Notes: a model not told the origin generated them from the sequence alone. 64,000 nucleotides of DNA from Pseudomonas alliivorans (GCF_017826695.1 NZ_JAFFZW010000002.1:124001-188000), one strand, 5' to 3'. Shown: positions 1 through 9,518, counted from the stretch's first letter. Numbers and translations are program-made.

Positions 1-561
1 GTAGAGTGCCGCACAGGTTCGGCTTCACTGGGCGAGTCGCGGGTGCAGGTCGAGGGCGAGCGCGTCAGCATTCGCATGGGGGCGGTCTATCGCGTGCTCC
101 TGGCTGGCTTGTCGCCGGTGGCCGAGTTCTGCGCCAGTTTCGCGGTTGCCATGGGCTATGAAGTCATCGTCTGTGACCCTCGTACCGATGTGACGGCCGG
201 TTTCTCGATGCCGGGGGTCGAAGTTCGCGATGTGCTGCCTGCGGTGTTCATTGCTGAAGGTGGCTGCCACGCCTCGACGGCCGTGCTGGCCCTGACTCAT
301 GATCCGAAGCTGGATGACCTGACCATGCTTGAAGCCGTGCGGACCGAGGCGTTTTACATCGGCGCCATGGGCTCAATGCGCACCAGCAGCAAGCGCAAGG
401 AGCGGCTGGCGCGGATTGGCGGACTGGATGACGAGGCACTGGCGCGGATTCATGCTCCCATCGGCCTCAATCTGGGCAGCAAGACACCGGCTGAAATCGC
501 CATTGCAGTCATGGCAGATATCCTGCGGGTGGCCAACGGGATCAGCCGTCAGCAGCTTTGA
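1..561 (+). CDS. XdhC family protein, C-terminal part (5' end outside window)
   Basis: The frame is open from base 1, so the gene begins upstream; 186 residues are visible. XdhC/CoxI-type proteins bind molybdenum cofactor and help insert it, in sulfurated form, into xanthine-dehydrogenase-like enzymes in the cytoplasm. The visible part is the C-terminal Rossmann domain: a hydrophobic strand, the loop AGLSPVAEF, then VIVCDPR, and a downstream block with YIGAMGS, a lysine/arginine-rich stretch and HAPIGLNLGSKTPAEIA, typical of the family. The nucleotide-loop glycine pattern is GLS rather than the usual GAG. It is convergent with, and overlaps by 20 bases, a MobA-like nucleotidyltransferase gene; this pairing is common next to molybdenum hydroxylases. 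The substrate enzyme is not visible. Confidence 0.85.
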   Translation, partial: VECRTGSASLGESRVQVEGERVSIRMGAVYRVLLAGLSPVAEFCASFAVAMGYEVIVCDPRTDVTAGFSMPGVEVRDVLPAVFIAEGGCHASTAVLALTHDPKLDDLTMLEAVRTEAFYIGAMGSMRTSSKRKERLARIGGLDDEALARIHAPIGLNLGSKTPAEIAIAVMADILRVANGISRQQL

Positions 562-1216
562 CGAACGTCTGACAGGCGAGCGCCAATGCCGCACGCGTAT
601 CTGCATCGCGCAGGATGCCGGGATCTTCACAGACCAGTACGTCGCAGCGCTCGGGATGGCTTTTGATGATCGATTTTGCACCTTGATCGCCTTCAAGGTT
701 CAGCAATAACGGCCAGAACTCGCGCCCGATGATCACCGGGTGGCCGCGTTGTCCATCGTGGCCGGGCAGGGCGATGCGTCGTGGATCGGCCATGCTGGCC
801 AGGCTTTGCAGCGTGGCGGGCTGTATCCAGGGCATGTCTGCCAACAGCACGGCGACTGCGTCGGCGCTGGATGGCATGAGCGCCGCGATGCCACTGGCCA
901 GGCTGTGGCCCATGCCCAAATCCGCCTGCGGGCTGCGTACCACGTTTACTTCCTGCGCAACGCCCAGCAGTTCAGTGTCATCTTCCTCCCTCAATACCAC
1001 CCACACTTCATTGAATACGTGCAGGGCATTCTCAATGCTTGCGCGCAGCAAGGTACGGCCGCAGGGCAGAGTGGCGAGACGTTTGTCACCGTCGAAACGA
1101 CGGCTGCGACCTGCGGCAAGGAGCAGGGCGAACACTTGGGGAATTGGGCTGTCTATGCTGGTCAATCCGAAGCCTTTTGAAAAAGGTGAAGGGAACAGGG
1201 CCGGTTCGTCATCCAC
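542..1216 (-). CDS. MobA-like molybdenum cofactor nucleotidyltransferase
   Basis: A 224-residue NTP-transferase-like protein of the MobA/MocA type, which attaches CMP or GMP to molybdopterin. The signature LLLAAGRSRRFDGDKRL (LAAGxSxRxGxxK) lies at about residues 31-47, followed by LLADMPW (metal-binding Asp) and LPGHDGQRGHPVIIG, the usual product-binding block. The first 17 residues look non-conserved. An alternative TTG start at 1165, preceded by AAAGG, would begin shortly before the conserved core and may be the true start. Its 3' end overlaps the convergent XdhC gene, so both probably serve the same molybdenum hydroxylase. Whether it makes the CMP or GMP form cannot be decided here. Confidence 0.82.
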   Translation of the reverse strand: MDDEPALFPSPFSKGFGLTSIDSPIPQVFALLLAAGRSRRFDGDKRLATLPCGRTLLRASIENALHVFNEVWVVLREEDDTELLGVAQEVNVVRSPQADLGMGHSLASGIAALMPSSADAVAVLLADMPWIQPATLQSLASMADPRRIALPGHDGQRGHPVIIGREFWPLLLNLEGDQGAKSIIKSHPERCDVLVCEDPGILRDADTRAALALACQTFVKAADG

Positions 1217-1309
1217 TCAGACACACGATGACCTACGCGTGAGACACGCACAATGCCTGATTCCGCTGCCTTTTTGCAGTGACAAGATTTACATTTTCGA
1301 GGGTTTCAC

Positions 1310-1894
1310 GTGGACAATCATATTCGCCCGGTCGAGATGGAAAAGGCCTACCGTCTGCTCAATCACGGTCCTACCGTGCTGGTCTCATCCGCTTACGAAG
1401 GCGTTCACAACGTCATGGCTGCAGCCTGGGCCTGTGCGCTGGATTTCTCGCCGCCCAAGGTGACGCTGGTCATCGACAAGATGACCAAAACGCGCAGCCT
1501 GGTGGAAAACAGCGGTTACTTTGCCTTGCAAGTGCCTAATCGCGACCAGTTGGACCTGACCTTCGAGGTGGGTACTCAGAGCCTCATCTTCACCCCGAAC
1601 AAGCTGGAAAAGGCCGGTGCCGAGCTGTTTCGCATCGAAGGGCACGACACGCCGTTGGTCGCCGGGTGCTCCGCCTGGCTGATCTGCAAAGTCATTCCGG
1701 AACCGCATAATGAGCAGACCTACGACCTGTTCATCGCCGAAGTCGTCGGTGCCTGGGCGGATACCCGCGTGTTCCGTGACGGGCACTGGGCATTCGAAAC
1801 AGCCGACCCGAAATGGCGCAGCCTGCACTATGTGGCAGGTGGGCATTTCTACACCATTGGCGACGCTGCGGTGGTAGAGACAGAGGCGGAGTGA
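1310..1894 (+). CDS. flavin reductase family protein
   Basis: A 194-residue protein of the flavin-reductase-like (FMN-binding split-barrel) family, which reduces free FMN or FAD with NAD(P)H or carries a bound flavin. Visible family traits are HGPTVLVSS near the N-terminus, NVMAAAWACALDFSPPKVTLVID (flavin-contact strand, residues about 35-57), TRSLVENSGYFALQV, and a C-terminal HYVAGGHFYTIGD. It starts at GTG with GAGGG seven bases upstream; no better ATG exists. It stands alone between two minus-strand genes, with no monooxygenase partner beside it, so its physiological acceptor is unknown. Confidence 0.82.
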   Translation: MDNHIRPVEMEKAYRLLNHGPTVLVSSAYEGVHNVMAAAWACALDFSPPKVTLVIDKMTKTRSLVENSGYFALQVPNRDQLDLTFEVGTQSLIFTPNKLEKAGAELFRIEGHDTPLVAGCSAWLICKVIPEPHNEQTYDLFIAEVVGAWADTRVFRDGHWAFETADPKWRSLHYVAGGHFYTIGDAAVVETEAE

Positions 1895-1960
1895 GTGTTG
1901 AGGCTGTAACGGGACGCTCCATGTCCATTACAGGCACTGATGCAGGTGCGAGCGTCACGA

Positions 1961-3352
1961 TCAGTGACGATCGCGCCACACGGTCTGAGCATTGGTGAAT
2001 TCACGCACACCGAAGTGCGAGAGCTCACGTCCGTAGCCGCTTTTCTTCACGCCGCCAAAGGTCACGCGCGGGTCTGAGGCGCTGTAGCCGTTGATGAATA
2101 CGCCGCCGGTGTCCAGTTCGTCCGCCAGTTGCTCGGCCAGTTCCAGATTGCGGGTGTAAACGGTGGCGGTCAGGCCGAAGTCGCTGTCGTTGGCCAGTTC
2201 CAGCGCATGCCGGGCGTCGCGAGCGGTGATGATCGAGGCGACCGGGCCGAACAACTCTTGCTTGAACGAGGTCATCTGGTCGGTCACATCGCCCAGCACG
2301 GTAGGCGCATAGAAGTTGCCCTGACCTGCGATTCGTTCGCCACCCAACAGCAACGTTGCACCTTCGGCCAGCGTGGCCTGAACCTGCGCATCCAGTTCGT
2401 CACGCAGGTCGAAGCGCGCCATCGGGCCGATATAGGTCTCGCTCGACAACGGATCGCCGATCGCCAGTTTGCGGGTTTCCTCAACGAATCGGCGGGTGAA
2501 TTCCTCCACAACACCGTCTTCGATAATCAGCCGTTTGGCCGCCGCACACACCTGTCCGGTATTCTGGAAACGACCGATGACCGCAGCCTTCACGGCCTGA
2601 TCCAGATCCGCGTCGTTGAGCACGATGAATGGGTCGGAGCCGCCGAGTTCGAGCACGCTTTTCTTGAGCGCAGCCCCTGCCTGCGCACCAATGGCCTGAC
2701 CGGCGCGTACGCTGCCGGTCAGGGTGACTGCGGCAATGCGTGGATCGGCAATGGCCCTGGAGACGCCATCCTGAGTTGCGTTGATCACTTCGAACACACC
2801 CTCGGGAAAACCGGCGCGTTTGAATGCGTCGAGCATCAGGTAAGCGCAGCCCATCACGTTGGGTGCATGCTTGAGCACATAGGTGTTGCCGGCCAGCAAG
2901 GTCGGCACCGCGCCGCGCAGCACCTGCCAGATCGGGAAGTTCCACGGCATGACAGCAAGGATCGGGCCGAGCGGGCGATACTCGATGCGGGCCTTGTCGT
3001 TTTCGACAAGGGTCGACTCGGCCGCCAGCATCGCGGGGCCCTGCGCTGCGTACCAGTCGCACAACCGGGCACATTTCTCGACTTCGCCCAGCGCCTGTTT
3101 GATGGGCTTGCCCATCTCCTGGCTGATCATCTGTGCGATGGCATTCGCGTCTTCACGCAACGTCTTGCCCAGCGCAATGATCAACCCTGCACGCTCGTCG
3201 ATGGTCGTGCGCTTCCAGACCGAAAAGCTTGCCGCAGCGCGGGCAAGACTGTTTTCAAGCTCCGCATCGGAGGCAAACGGATAATGACCGATCTGTTCGC
3301 CGGTGGCGGGATTGGTCGAAATTGCATGGGTATTGCTGGAAATAGCAGTCAT
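1961..3352 (-). CDS. sad: NAD-dependent succinate-semialdehyde dehydrogenase (Sad/YneI type)
   Basis: A 463-residue aldehyde dehydrogenase that would oxidise succinate semialdehyde to succinate, the last step of putrescine/GABA degradation. The oxyanion/cofactor region MPWNFP is at residues 135-140, the general-base Glu is Glu235 in LELGGSDPF, and the nucleophile is Cys269 in GQVCAAAKR; the C-terminal FGGVKKSGYGRELS block is intact. The length and the GSDPF/GQVCAA sequences resemble the E. coli Sad (YneI) branch more than GabD. A LysR gene lies divergently 90 bases away, the arrangement of sad with ptrR in enterobacteria. Substrate is inferred from family and context; other short-chain semialdehydes are possible. 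Confidence 0.85.
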   Translation of the reverse strand: MTAISSNTHAISTNPATGEQIGHYPFASDAELENSLARAAASFSVWKRTTIDERAGLIIALGKTLREDANAIAQMISQEMGKPIKQALGEVEKCARLCDWYAAQGPAMLAAESTLVENDKARIEYRPLGPILAVMPWNFPIWQVLRGAVPTLLAGNTYVLKHAPNVMGCAYLMLDAFKRAGFPEGVFEVINATQDGVSRAIADPRIAAVTLTGSVRAGQAIGAQAGAALKKSVLELGGSDPFIVLNDADLDQAVKAAVIGRFQNTGQVCAAAKRLIIEDGVVEEFTRRFVEETRKLAIGDPLSSETYIGPMARFDLRDELDAQVQATLAEGATLLLGGERIAGQGNFYAPTVLGDVTDQMTSFKQELFGPVASIITARDARHALELANDSDFGLTATVYTRNLELAEQLADELDTGGVFINGYSASDPRVTFGGVKKSGYGRELSHFGVREFTNAQTVWRDRH

Positions 3353-3454
3353 GGCGCCATCCTGTTCAGGTGGGGAATGAAGCCAGAATAAGCCCGTGAC
3401 ATGCTTTGCGAAACTGAATAATACTGAGCATATCTTTCACATTTGGAGAATGAT

Positions 3455-4333
3455 GTGGACTTGGTTCAATTGGAGATATTCAAGGCGGTTGCCGAGCACG
3501 GCAGCATCAGTGCGGCTGCGCAGCATATCCATCGGGTGCCTTCCAACCTGACCACGCGCATCAAGCAACTCGAGCAGGACCTGGGCGTCGAGCTGTTCAT
3601 CCGGGAAAAGCTCCGGTTGCGGCTGTCGCCTGCCGGCTGGAATTTTCTCGATTATGCGCGGCGGATTCTGGACCTGGTCCAAGAGGCGCGGTTGTCTGTG
3701 TCCGGCGAAGAGCCGCAGGGCCCGTTTGCTCTCGGCTCGCTGGAAAGTACCGCGGCTGTGCGGATTCCGGCATTGCTGGCGGCCTATAACCAGCAGTACG
3801 CCAAGGTCGAACTGGACCTGAGTACCGGCCCCTCCGGCACCATGATCGATGGCGTACTGGCTGGCCGACTGGTCGCGGCATTCGTTGACGGTCCGGTGCT
3901 GCACCCGTCACTGGAAGGCATGCCGGTCTTCGAGGAGGAAATGGTGGTGATTGCGCCGCTGCAGCATGCGCCGGTGACCCGAGGACGGGACGTGAACGGG
4001 GAGAGCATCTACGCCTTTCGTGCGAACTGTTCTTACCGGCATCATTTCGAGCGTTGGTTCACCGAGGACGCTGCCGTGCCGGGCAAGATTCACGAGATGG
4101 AGTCTTATCACGGCATGCTGGCCTGTGTCAGCGCTGGCGCGGGTCTGGCGCTGATGCCGCGCAGCATGCTGGAAAGCATGCCCGGTTGCAGCACAGTCAG
4201 CATCTGGCCGCTGTCCGAGGCCTTTCGTTACCTGCAGACCTGGTTGATCTGGCGTCGCGGCACGGAATCGCGCAGCCTGACGCGCTTCATTGAGCTGGTC
4301 CAGACGCAGGGTGAGTCGCTCAAGACGGCTTGA
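3455..4333 (+). CDS. LysR-family regulator, PtrR-like
   Basis: A LysR-type transcriptional activator/repressor with an N-terminal winged helix-turn-helix ([17 protein letters not shown], then [20 protein letters not shown]) and a C-terminal substrate-binding domain. The GTG at 3455 (MDLVQLEIF) is preferred; an ATG-like upstream start at 3443 adds four residues. The [14 protein letters not shown] and VPSNLT features match PtrR/YneJ regulators of putrescine catabolism, and the gene is divergent from a Sad-type dehydrogenase, sharing a 100-base intergenic region that would hold its operator. About 293 residues, normal for the family. Function is inferred from neighbour and family; the inducer is not shown by sequence. 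Confidence 0.82.
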   Translation: MDLVQLEIFKAVAEHGSISAAAQHIHRVPSNLTTRIKQLEQDLGVELFIREKLRLRLSPAGWNFLDYARRILDLVQEARLSVSGEEPQGPFALGSLESTAAVRIPALLAAYNQQYAKVELDLSTGPSGTMIDGVLAGRLVAAFVDGPVLHPSLEGMPVFEEEMVVIAPLQHAPVTRGRDVNGESIYAFRANCSYRHHFERWFTEDAAVPGKIHEMESYHGMLACVSAGAGLALMPRSMLESMPGCSTVSIWPLSEAFRYLQTWLIWRRGTESRSLTRFIELVQTQGESLKTA

Positions 4334-4346
4334 GCGACTCACCGGC

Positions 4347-5438
4347 TTACGCCTTCGAAAGCCTGTCGACGATGGCGTGCCCCACGTCCTGCGTCGAGCA
4401 TTTGCCGCCCAGATCCGGGGTGATATTTCCGTTGGCGATCACCTGCTCGATGGCGCCGACAATCTCGTTGTGCGCTGCGGTGAATCGCTCGTCGCCCTGA
4501 CCCAGAAACTCCAGCATCAGTGCGCCCGACCAGATCATGGCAATCGGGTTGGCGATGTTCTTGCCGAAGATGTCCGGGGCCGAACCGTGGACCGGCTCGA
4601 ACAGCGACGGAAAATGGCGTTCCGGGTTGAGGTTGGCCGACGGTGCGATGCCGATGGTGCCGGCACAGGCCGGACCGAGGTCGCTGAGGATATCGCCGAA
4701 CAGGTTGGACGCGACAACCACGTCGAAGCGTTCCGGTTGCAGCACGAAGCGTGCACACAGGATATCGATGTGCTGTCGGTCCCAGCTGATCGCCGGGTAG
4801 TGGCTGGCCATGGCTTCAGTGCGCTTGTCCCAGTACGGCATGCTGATCGCCATGCCGTTGGATTTGGTCGCCGACGTCACGTGCTTGCGTTCACGTTTGC
4901 TGGCCAGTTCGAAGGCGTATTTGAGAATCCGGTCGACACCACGGCGGGTGAATACCGATTCCTGCAGGACGAATTCGTTTTCGGTGTTCTCGAACATGAT
5001 GCCGCCCAGAGAGGAATATTCGCCCTCGGTGTTTTCCCGCACCACGATGAAATCGATGTCGCCCGGCTGTCGATTGGCCAGCGGGCAAGGCACGCCGGGG
5101 AACAGGCGCACCGGACGGATGTTGGCGTACTGGTCGAACTCGCGGCGAAATTTGAGCAGCGAGCCCCAAAGCGAAACGTGGTCTGGCACTTTGTCCGGCC
5201 AGCCCACGGCGCCGAAGAAAATCGAATCGAAGCCTTTGAGTTGTTCGAACCAGTCGTCCGGCATCATCTTGCCGTGTTCAAGGTAATAGTCGCAGCTGGC
5301 CCATTCGAAGTATTCGAACTCAAGCTCGATGCCATGGCGAGCAGCAGCGGCCTGGACGACCCGTACGCCTTCGGGTAGCACTTCCTGGCCAATGCCGTCT
5401 CCGGCGATGGCCGCGACGCGCAGTTTCTTGTTGTTCAT
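4347..5438 (-). CDS. tartrate/D-malate dehydrogenase (isocitrate/isopropylmalate dehydrogenase family)
   Basis: A 363-residue beta-decarboxylating dehydrogenase using NAD and a divalent metal. Family hallmarks are AAIAGDGIGQEVLPEG at the N-terminus, the substrate-arginine region KFRREFDQYANIRPVRL, VVRENTEGEYSS, and the metal-binding ASNLFGDILSDLGPA, followed by FEPVHGSAPDIFGK. The HVSLWGSLLKFRR and YANIRP sequences fit the tartrate dehydrogenase/D-malate dehydrogenase branch (TtuC, DmlA) rather than LeuB. A divergent LysR gene 100 bases away matches the dmlA-dmlR arrangement. It lets cells use D-malate or tartrates as carbon source; which substrate is preferred cannot be read from the sequence. 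Confidence 0.88.
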   Translation of the reverse strand: MNNKKLRVAAIAGDGIGQEVLPEGVRVVQAAAARHGIELEFEYFEWASCDYYLEHGKMMPDDWFEQLKGFDSIFFGAVGWPDKVPDHVSLWGSLLKFRREFDQYANIRPVRLFPGVPCPLANRQPGDIDFIVVRENTEGEYSSLGGIMFENTENEFVLQESVFTRRGVDRILKYAFELASKRERKHVTSATKSNGMAISMPYWDKRTEAMASHYPAISWDRQHIDILCARFVLQPERFDVVVASNLFGDILSDLGPACAGTIGIAPSANLNPERHFPSLFEPVHGSAPDIFGKNIANPIAMIWSGALMLEFLGQGDERFTAAHNEIVGAIEQVIANGNITPDLGGKCSTQDVGHAIVDRLSKA

Positions 5439-5473
5439 GGCAAGGCTCTCTCTGTGGATGGGTTGCTCGGGTG

Positions 5474-5488
5474 GCTTATGCTATAAGC
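5474..5488. promoter_or_regulatory. candidate LysR operator in the tartrate dehydrogenase/dmlR-like intergenic region
   Basis: The 15-base inverted repeat GCTTATGCTATAAGC sits midway in the 100-base divergent intergenic space. Its form (short arms, about T-N11-A spacing) is what LysR proteins bind. No experiment or conserved alignment supports it here. Confidence 0.4.
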
Positions 5489-5538
5489 ACACGAAATAAA
5501 GATAATCAGTTGCTTAATGCATTCAAGGAACACGGTTC

Positions 5539-6456
5539 GTGAATAATTACCCCAGTCTCGATGACCTGAATGTGTTCATCCATGTGGCACGACGTTCCAG
5601 CTTTGTCGGCGCGGCAAACGAGCTGAGCATGTCTGCGGCTTACGTGAGCAAACGCATTCGTTTACTGGAACAGGGCATGGGCGTGGTGCTGTTACATCGC
5701 TCGACGCGTCAGGTGTCGATCACCGAAGACGGCGAGCGGGTCTATGAGTGGGCCAAGGGTATTCTGGAGTCGGTGCAGCAGATGGGCGACGAAGTCGCTG
5801 CGTTGCACGATGAGCCCAGTGGCCTGCTGCGCGTGGTCAGCAGCCAGGGCTTTGGTCGGCGATTCGTGGCACCCGCGCTGTCGGAGCTGGCTGCGCGCTA
5901 CCCGAAGCTGGACATCCGTCTGGATATTCAGGACCGGTTGATTGATCTGATCGAGGAGGGCGTCGATCTGGACATCCGGGTCGGCAACGAAATCGCCCCG
6001 CACCTGCGTGCCCGGCATCTGGCGAGCAACTGGCGGGTGTTGTGTGCCAGCCCGGCCTATCTTGCGCAACGCGGCGCCCCGATGAGTCTGGCGGAACTGG
6101 CCAACCATGACTGTCTGGTGATCAAGGAGCGAGATCGCCCCTTCGGCATCTGGCACTTGAACGGACCGCAGGGTGCGGAAACGGTAAAAGTCACCGGCAG
6201 TCTGTCGACCAATCACGGCGAGATTGCCCGCCAGTGGTGCCTTGATGGAAGAGGCGTGTTACTGCGCTCGCTCTGGGACGTGCGCGACGATCTGGCCGAG
6301 GGGCGGCTGGTTCGGGTATTGGCAGATTATCGTCAGGACGCGGATATCTGGGCGGTGTACACCTCGCCGCTCATGCGCTCGGCCAAGGTGAGGGTCACGG
6401 TGGAGTTTCTGCGTGAGTTTCTGGCGCAGGGTCAAGTCGGGGTGGGTGAGCAGTAA
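5539..6456 (+). CDS. LysR-family regulator, DmlR-like
   Basis: A 305-residue LysR regulator: winged helix in residues 7-66 (LDDLNVFIHVARRSSFVGAA, then SAAYVSKRIRLLEQ) and a periplasmic-binding-like effector domain containing GVDLDIRVGNEIAPHLRARH and the loop CASPAYLAQRG, typical of the DmlR/CrgA-type subgroup. It starts at GTG 5539 with GGAA upstream; no better ATG is present. It is divergent from the tartrate/D-malate dehydrogenase gene and is inferred to activate it in response to its substrate. The inverted repeat at 5474-5488 is a plausible shared binding site. Confidence 0.85.
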   Translation: MNNYPSLDDLNVFIHVARRSSFVGAANELSMSAAYVSKRIRLLEQGMGVVLLHRSTRQVSITEDGERVYEWAKGILESVQQMGDEVAALHDEPSGLLRVVSSQGFGRRFVAPALSELAARYPKLDIRLDIQDRLIDLIEEGVDLDIRVGNEIAPHLRARHLASNWRVLCASPAYLAQRGAPMSLAELANHDCLVIKERDRPFGIWHLNGPQGAETVKVTGSLSTNHGEIARQWCLDGRGVLLRSLWDVRDDLAEGRLVRVLADYRQDADIWAVYTSPLMRSAKVRVTVEFLREFLAQGQVGVGEQ

Positions 6457-6604
6457 TTGGCCGCGTCGCCCTGCCGGCGATGGCAGCAGTTCAGTCGCTG
6501 ATGTGGCGTCCGGAAAACCGAATCGACGGCAAGCCGCCTCTCATAAAAGCGTACGTTTCAGCCAACAACACGTACCCGGAGAGACAGGCTTGTCCACAAA
6601 CAGG

Positions 6605-7759
6605 TCAATGTGCCCCGGCCGCCTTGTTCAGGTCGCCGTCGGTCCATTCGGTGTAGATGCACGCGTCCGCCGCCGCCCAGCGCACCTTCACGGCATCACC
6701 TGCCTGCATCGGCATGCCGGTGGCAGACAGCGCCTTGACCGTCATGGCCGTGCCGCCAGCCGTCACCACCGAGCAGGTCTGGCTTTCACCCAGAAACAGC
6801 ACTTCGGTCACCGTGGCGTTCACCTCGTTCCAGCCCGGCTCAAGCGCAGTGGCTGCCGACTGCTGCAGACTCAGGGCCTGAGCCTTTTCAGGCCGGATCA
6901 TGGCCAGCACGTCCTGATCGGTCTTCAGGCCATTGGTGATGCGAATCGCCAGCGGACGGCCTTCGAACGTTGCCACGGCGTTGCCCTGGGCCTTGAGCCT
7001 GAGGAAATTGGAGTTGCCCAGAAACGAGGCGACGAACGCGTTCGGCGGGTTCTGGTACAAGTCGTAGCCGCTGCCCAGACCGACAATCTTGCCGTGACTG
7101 AAAATCGCGATGCGCTGAGACAGGCGCATGGCTTCTTCCTGATCGTGGGTCACGTAGACGATGGTAATACCCAGGCGCCGATGCAACTGACGCAATTCAT
7201 CCTGCAGGTCTTCACGCAGTTTCTTGTCCAGTGCGCCCAGCGGTTCGTCCATCAGCAGGATGCGCGGTTCGTAGACCAGCGCTCTGGCGATCGCAACGCG
7301 CTGTTGTTGACCACCGGACAGCTGAGAAGGGCGGCGATGGGCGAAGGCTTCGAGCTGCACCAGCTTGAGCATGGCGTCGACACGCTTTTCCCGTTCGGCC
7401 GCGGGCAGCTTGCGGATGGCCAGCGGAAAGGCGATGTTATCGCGCACGGTCAGGTGCGGAAACAGCGAATAGCGTTGGAACACCATGCCGATGTCCCGCT
7501 TGTGTGGCGGCACGTTCACCAGCGACTTGCCTTCCACCAGGATCTCGCCCGAACTGGGCGTTTCAAAGCCGGCCAGCATCGACAGCGTCGTGCTCTTGCC
7601 CGAGCCGCTGGAGCCCAGGAAGGTCAGAAATTCACCGTTCTGGATATCCAGAGAAATATTGTCGACGGCAGCGAAATCGCCGTAATGTTTGTTGAGGTTG
7701 CACAGACTGACCAGGGTCTTCTGATCGTGTTGCGCGGTGTCTTTGATCACGGCACTCAT
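6605..7759 (-). CDS. ABC transporter ATP-binding protein, polyamine type (PotA-like)
   Basis: A 384-residue ATPase that would power import through the two adjacent permeases. Walker A is GSSGSGKST, the signature LSGGQQQR, Walker B ILLMDEPLGALD, and the switch histidine lies in THDQEEA. A C-terminal TOBE-like beta-barrel (residues about 285-380) is normal for PotA/MalK-type subunits. The start at 7759 has AGGAG six bases upstream and overlaps the end of the preceding permease gene by four bases (ATGA), showing translational coupling. It is the last gene of the importer operon reading binding protein, PotB, PotC, PotA. The transported compound is unknown. Confidence 0.93.
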   Translation of the reverse strand: MSAVIKDTAQHDQKTLVSLCNLNKHYGDFAAVDNISLDIQNGEFLTFLGSSGSGKSTTLSMLAGFETPSSGEILVEGKSLVNVPPHKRDIGMVFQRYSLFPHLTVRDNIAFPLAIRKLPAAEREKRVDAMLKLVQLEAFAHRRPSQLSGGQQQRVAIARALVYEPRILLMDEPLGALDKKLREDLQDELRQLHRRLGITIVYVTHDQEEAMRLSQRIAIFSHGKIVGLGSGYDLYQNPPNAFVASFLGNSNFLRLKAQGNAVATFEGRPLAIRITNGLKTDQDVLAMIRPEKAQALSLQQSAATALEPGWNEVNATVTEVLFLGESQTCSVVTAGGTAMTVKALSATGMPMQAGDAVKVRWAAADACIYTEWTDGDLNKAAGAH

Positions 7760-8571
7760 GAGGTACTCCTGGCTTCGTTGCGGCGACGCAGGGTCGCGGC
7801 GATGAACATGACCAACACCGACAGGGCAATCAGCAGTGTCGAGGCGACGGCGATGACCGGGGTCAGGTCCTGACGCAACGTGGTCCACATTTTGACGGGA
7901 AGGGTTTGCAGGGTCGGGCTGGCCATCATCACGCTGAGGACCACTTCGTCCCACGACACCAGAAACGCGAACAGCGCACCGGCGATCATGCCGGGACGAA
8001 TGCCGGGAAAGGTCACCCTGAAGATCGCCTGCAGGCGCGACGCGCCACAGATCACGGCCGCGTCCTCAATCGACTGATCGAACAGCTTCAGCGAGTTGAT
8101 GATGGAAATAATGGTGAACGGCAGCGCGACGATCACATGGCTGACCACGAACGAGAACAGCGTGCCGGTGTAGCCGAGCTTGAGAAACAGCGCGTAGACC
8201 GCCACCGCGATGATGACCAGCGGCACGATCATCGGCAGGGTGAAGATGCCGTACAGCAGGTCGCGACCGGGAAACTTTCCGCGCACCAGCGCAAACGCTG
8301 TTGGCAGGCCCAGCGCTACGGCACTGATTGTCGTCAGGATGGCGACCTTGAAGCTCGACATGGCGGCATCCATCCACTCCGGGTTGGAAAAGAACTGCTG
8401 ATACCACTTGAACGTCCAGCCTGGGGGCGGAAAAACCAGCCACTGGGACGAGCCGAATGACAGCAGCACGATGAACAGGATCGGTAGCAACAGGAACAGC
8501 GCAATCAGGCCGGTGGTCAGGTACAGTCCCGATCTCAGGCGAAGGCTCATGGCATTGGGTGTCAGGAGCAT
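7756..8571 (-). CDS. ABC transporter permease, PotC-like
   Basis: A 271-residue inner-membrane permease with six predicted hydrophobic segments, the first at about residues 16-40. The cytoplasmic EAA loop that docks on the ATPase is visible as EDAAVICGASRLQAIFRVTFPGIRPG. The sequence QWLVFPPPGWTFKWYQQFF near the N-terminus is typical of PotC/YdcV proteins. It overlaps the following ATPase gene by four bases and follows the PotB-like permease by six, so all are one transcript. A start eight codons later (MSLRLRSGL) is also possible. Confidence 0.92.
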   Translation of the reverse strand: MLLTPNAMSLRLRSGLYLTTGLIALFLLLPILFIVLLSFGSSQWLVFPPPGWTFKWYQQFFSNPEWMDAAMSSFKVAILTTISAVALGLPTAFALVRGKFPGRDLLYGIFTLPMIVPLVIIAVAVYALFLKLGYTGTLFSFVVSHVIVALPFTIISIINSLKLFDQSIEDAAVICGASRLQAIFRVTFPGIRPGMIAGALFAFLVSWDEVVLSVMMASPTLQTLPVKMWTTLRQDLTPVIAVASTLLIALSVLVMFIAATLRRRNEARSTS

Positions 8572-8577
8572 GGCGGC

Positions 8578-9516
8578 TTACCTCCCGTTGCTGGCACCGA
8601 CCGGAGATTCCGGCTGGAGCTTGAGATAGAAATAGAACAGCACCAGGGTAATCACGATCAACAACGCAGCGGCGGCGCTCGCCAGCCCCCAGTTGAGGAA
8701 TGATTGCACCTGCTGGACGATGAATTCAGGCAGCATCATGTTCTGCGCGCCGCCCAGTAAGGCAGGGGTCACGTAGTAACCCAGCGACATCACGAACACC
8801 ATCAGGCCGCCGGAAAACAGACCCGGACGGCACAGTGGCAGAAACACCCGGAAGAAATTGGTCCAGGGACTGGCACCGCAGATGGAGCCGGCCTGCAACA
8901 CCATCGGGTCGATGGCCTGCATGGTTGCCTGCAGCGGCAGGACGATGAAGGGAATCATGATGTAGCTCATGCCGATCACCACGCCGGTCAGGTTGTGCAC
9001 CATCTCCAGTGGCTGATCGATGATGCCCATGGCCATGAGGGCCTTGTTGATGACGCCCGAGGCCTGCAACAGCACCAGCCAGGAGTAAGTCCGGGCCAGC
9101 AGGCTGGTCCACATCGACAGCAGCACGATGTTCAGGATCCAGCGTCCCCAGCCGCGTGGCACGAGGGTGATCACCCAGGCCAGCGGAAAGCCCAGCAGCA
9201 GGCTGAACAGTGTCACCAGGCCTGCGACGGAGAAGGTATTGATCAACACCCGTGAGTAAGCGGAGTTGGCAAACAGTTGCTCGTAGTTGCCCAGCCCCGG
9301 AACAGGTTCGAGCACCCCACGCAGCAGTAGACCGATCAAGGGTGCGAAGAAGAACAGCCCCAGAAACAAGAGCGCGGGAATCAGGTTGCGACTGCCGCGC
9401 CAGCGTTGTGCCAGAGAGGGGGTTGGCTGCATGTTCGTCGCCTTGCCTGAAACCGCACCGGCGGTGCGCGAGGCACCTCCGGTCGGCTGGGATTGACCGG
9501 ATGCAACAGCCGTCAT
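8578..9516 (-). CDS. ABC transporter permease, PotB-like
   Basis: A roughly 312-residue inner-membrane permease; the first 40 residues are a polar, low-complexity cytoplasmic tail and the first membrane helix is at about residues 45-65. The EAA loop appears as MDPMVLQAGSICGASPWTNFF and FFRVFLPLCRPG. The ATG at 9516 lies two bases after the stop of the binding-protein gene, so translation is coupled; a longer start at 9543 inside that gene is less likely. It pairs with the PotC-like permease to form the membrane channel of a polyamine/opine-type importer. Confidence 0.9.
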   Translation of the reverse strand: MTAVASGQSQPTGGASRTAGAVSGKATNMQPTPSLAQRWRGSRNLIPALLFLGLFFFAPLIGLLLRGVLEPVPGLGNYEQLFANSAYSRVLINTFSVAGLVTLFSLLLGFPLAWVITLVPRGWGRWILNIVLLSMWTSLLARTYSWLVLLQASGVINKALMAMGIIDQPLEMVHNLTGVVIGMSYIMIPFIVLPLQATMQAIDPMVLQAGSICGASPWTNFFRVFLPLCRPGLFSGGLMVFVMSLGYYVTPALLGGAQNMMLPEFIVQQVQSFLNWGLASAAAALLIVITLVLFYFYLKLQPESPVGASNGR

Positions 9517-9518
9517 TT

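Noticed and set aside
2129..3391. 420-codon plus-strand frame opposite the Sad-type dehydrogenase
   Set aside because: Low-complexity His/Arg/Gly-rich shadow; the minus strand encodes an intact aldehyde dehydrogenase.
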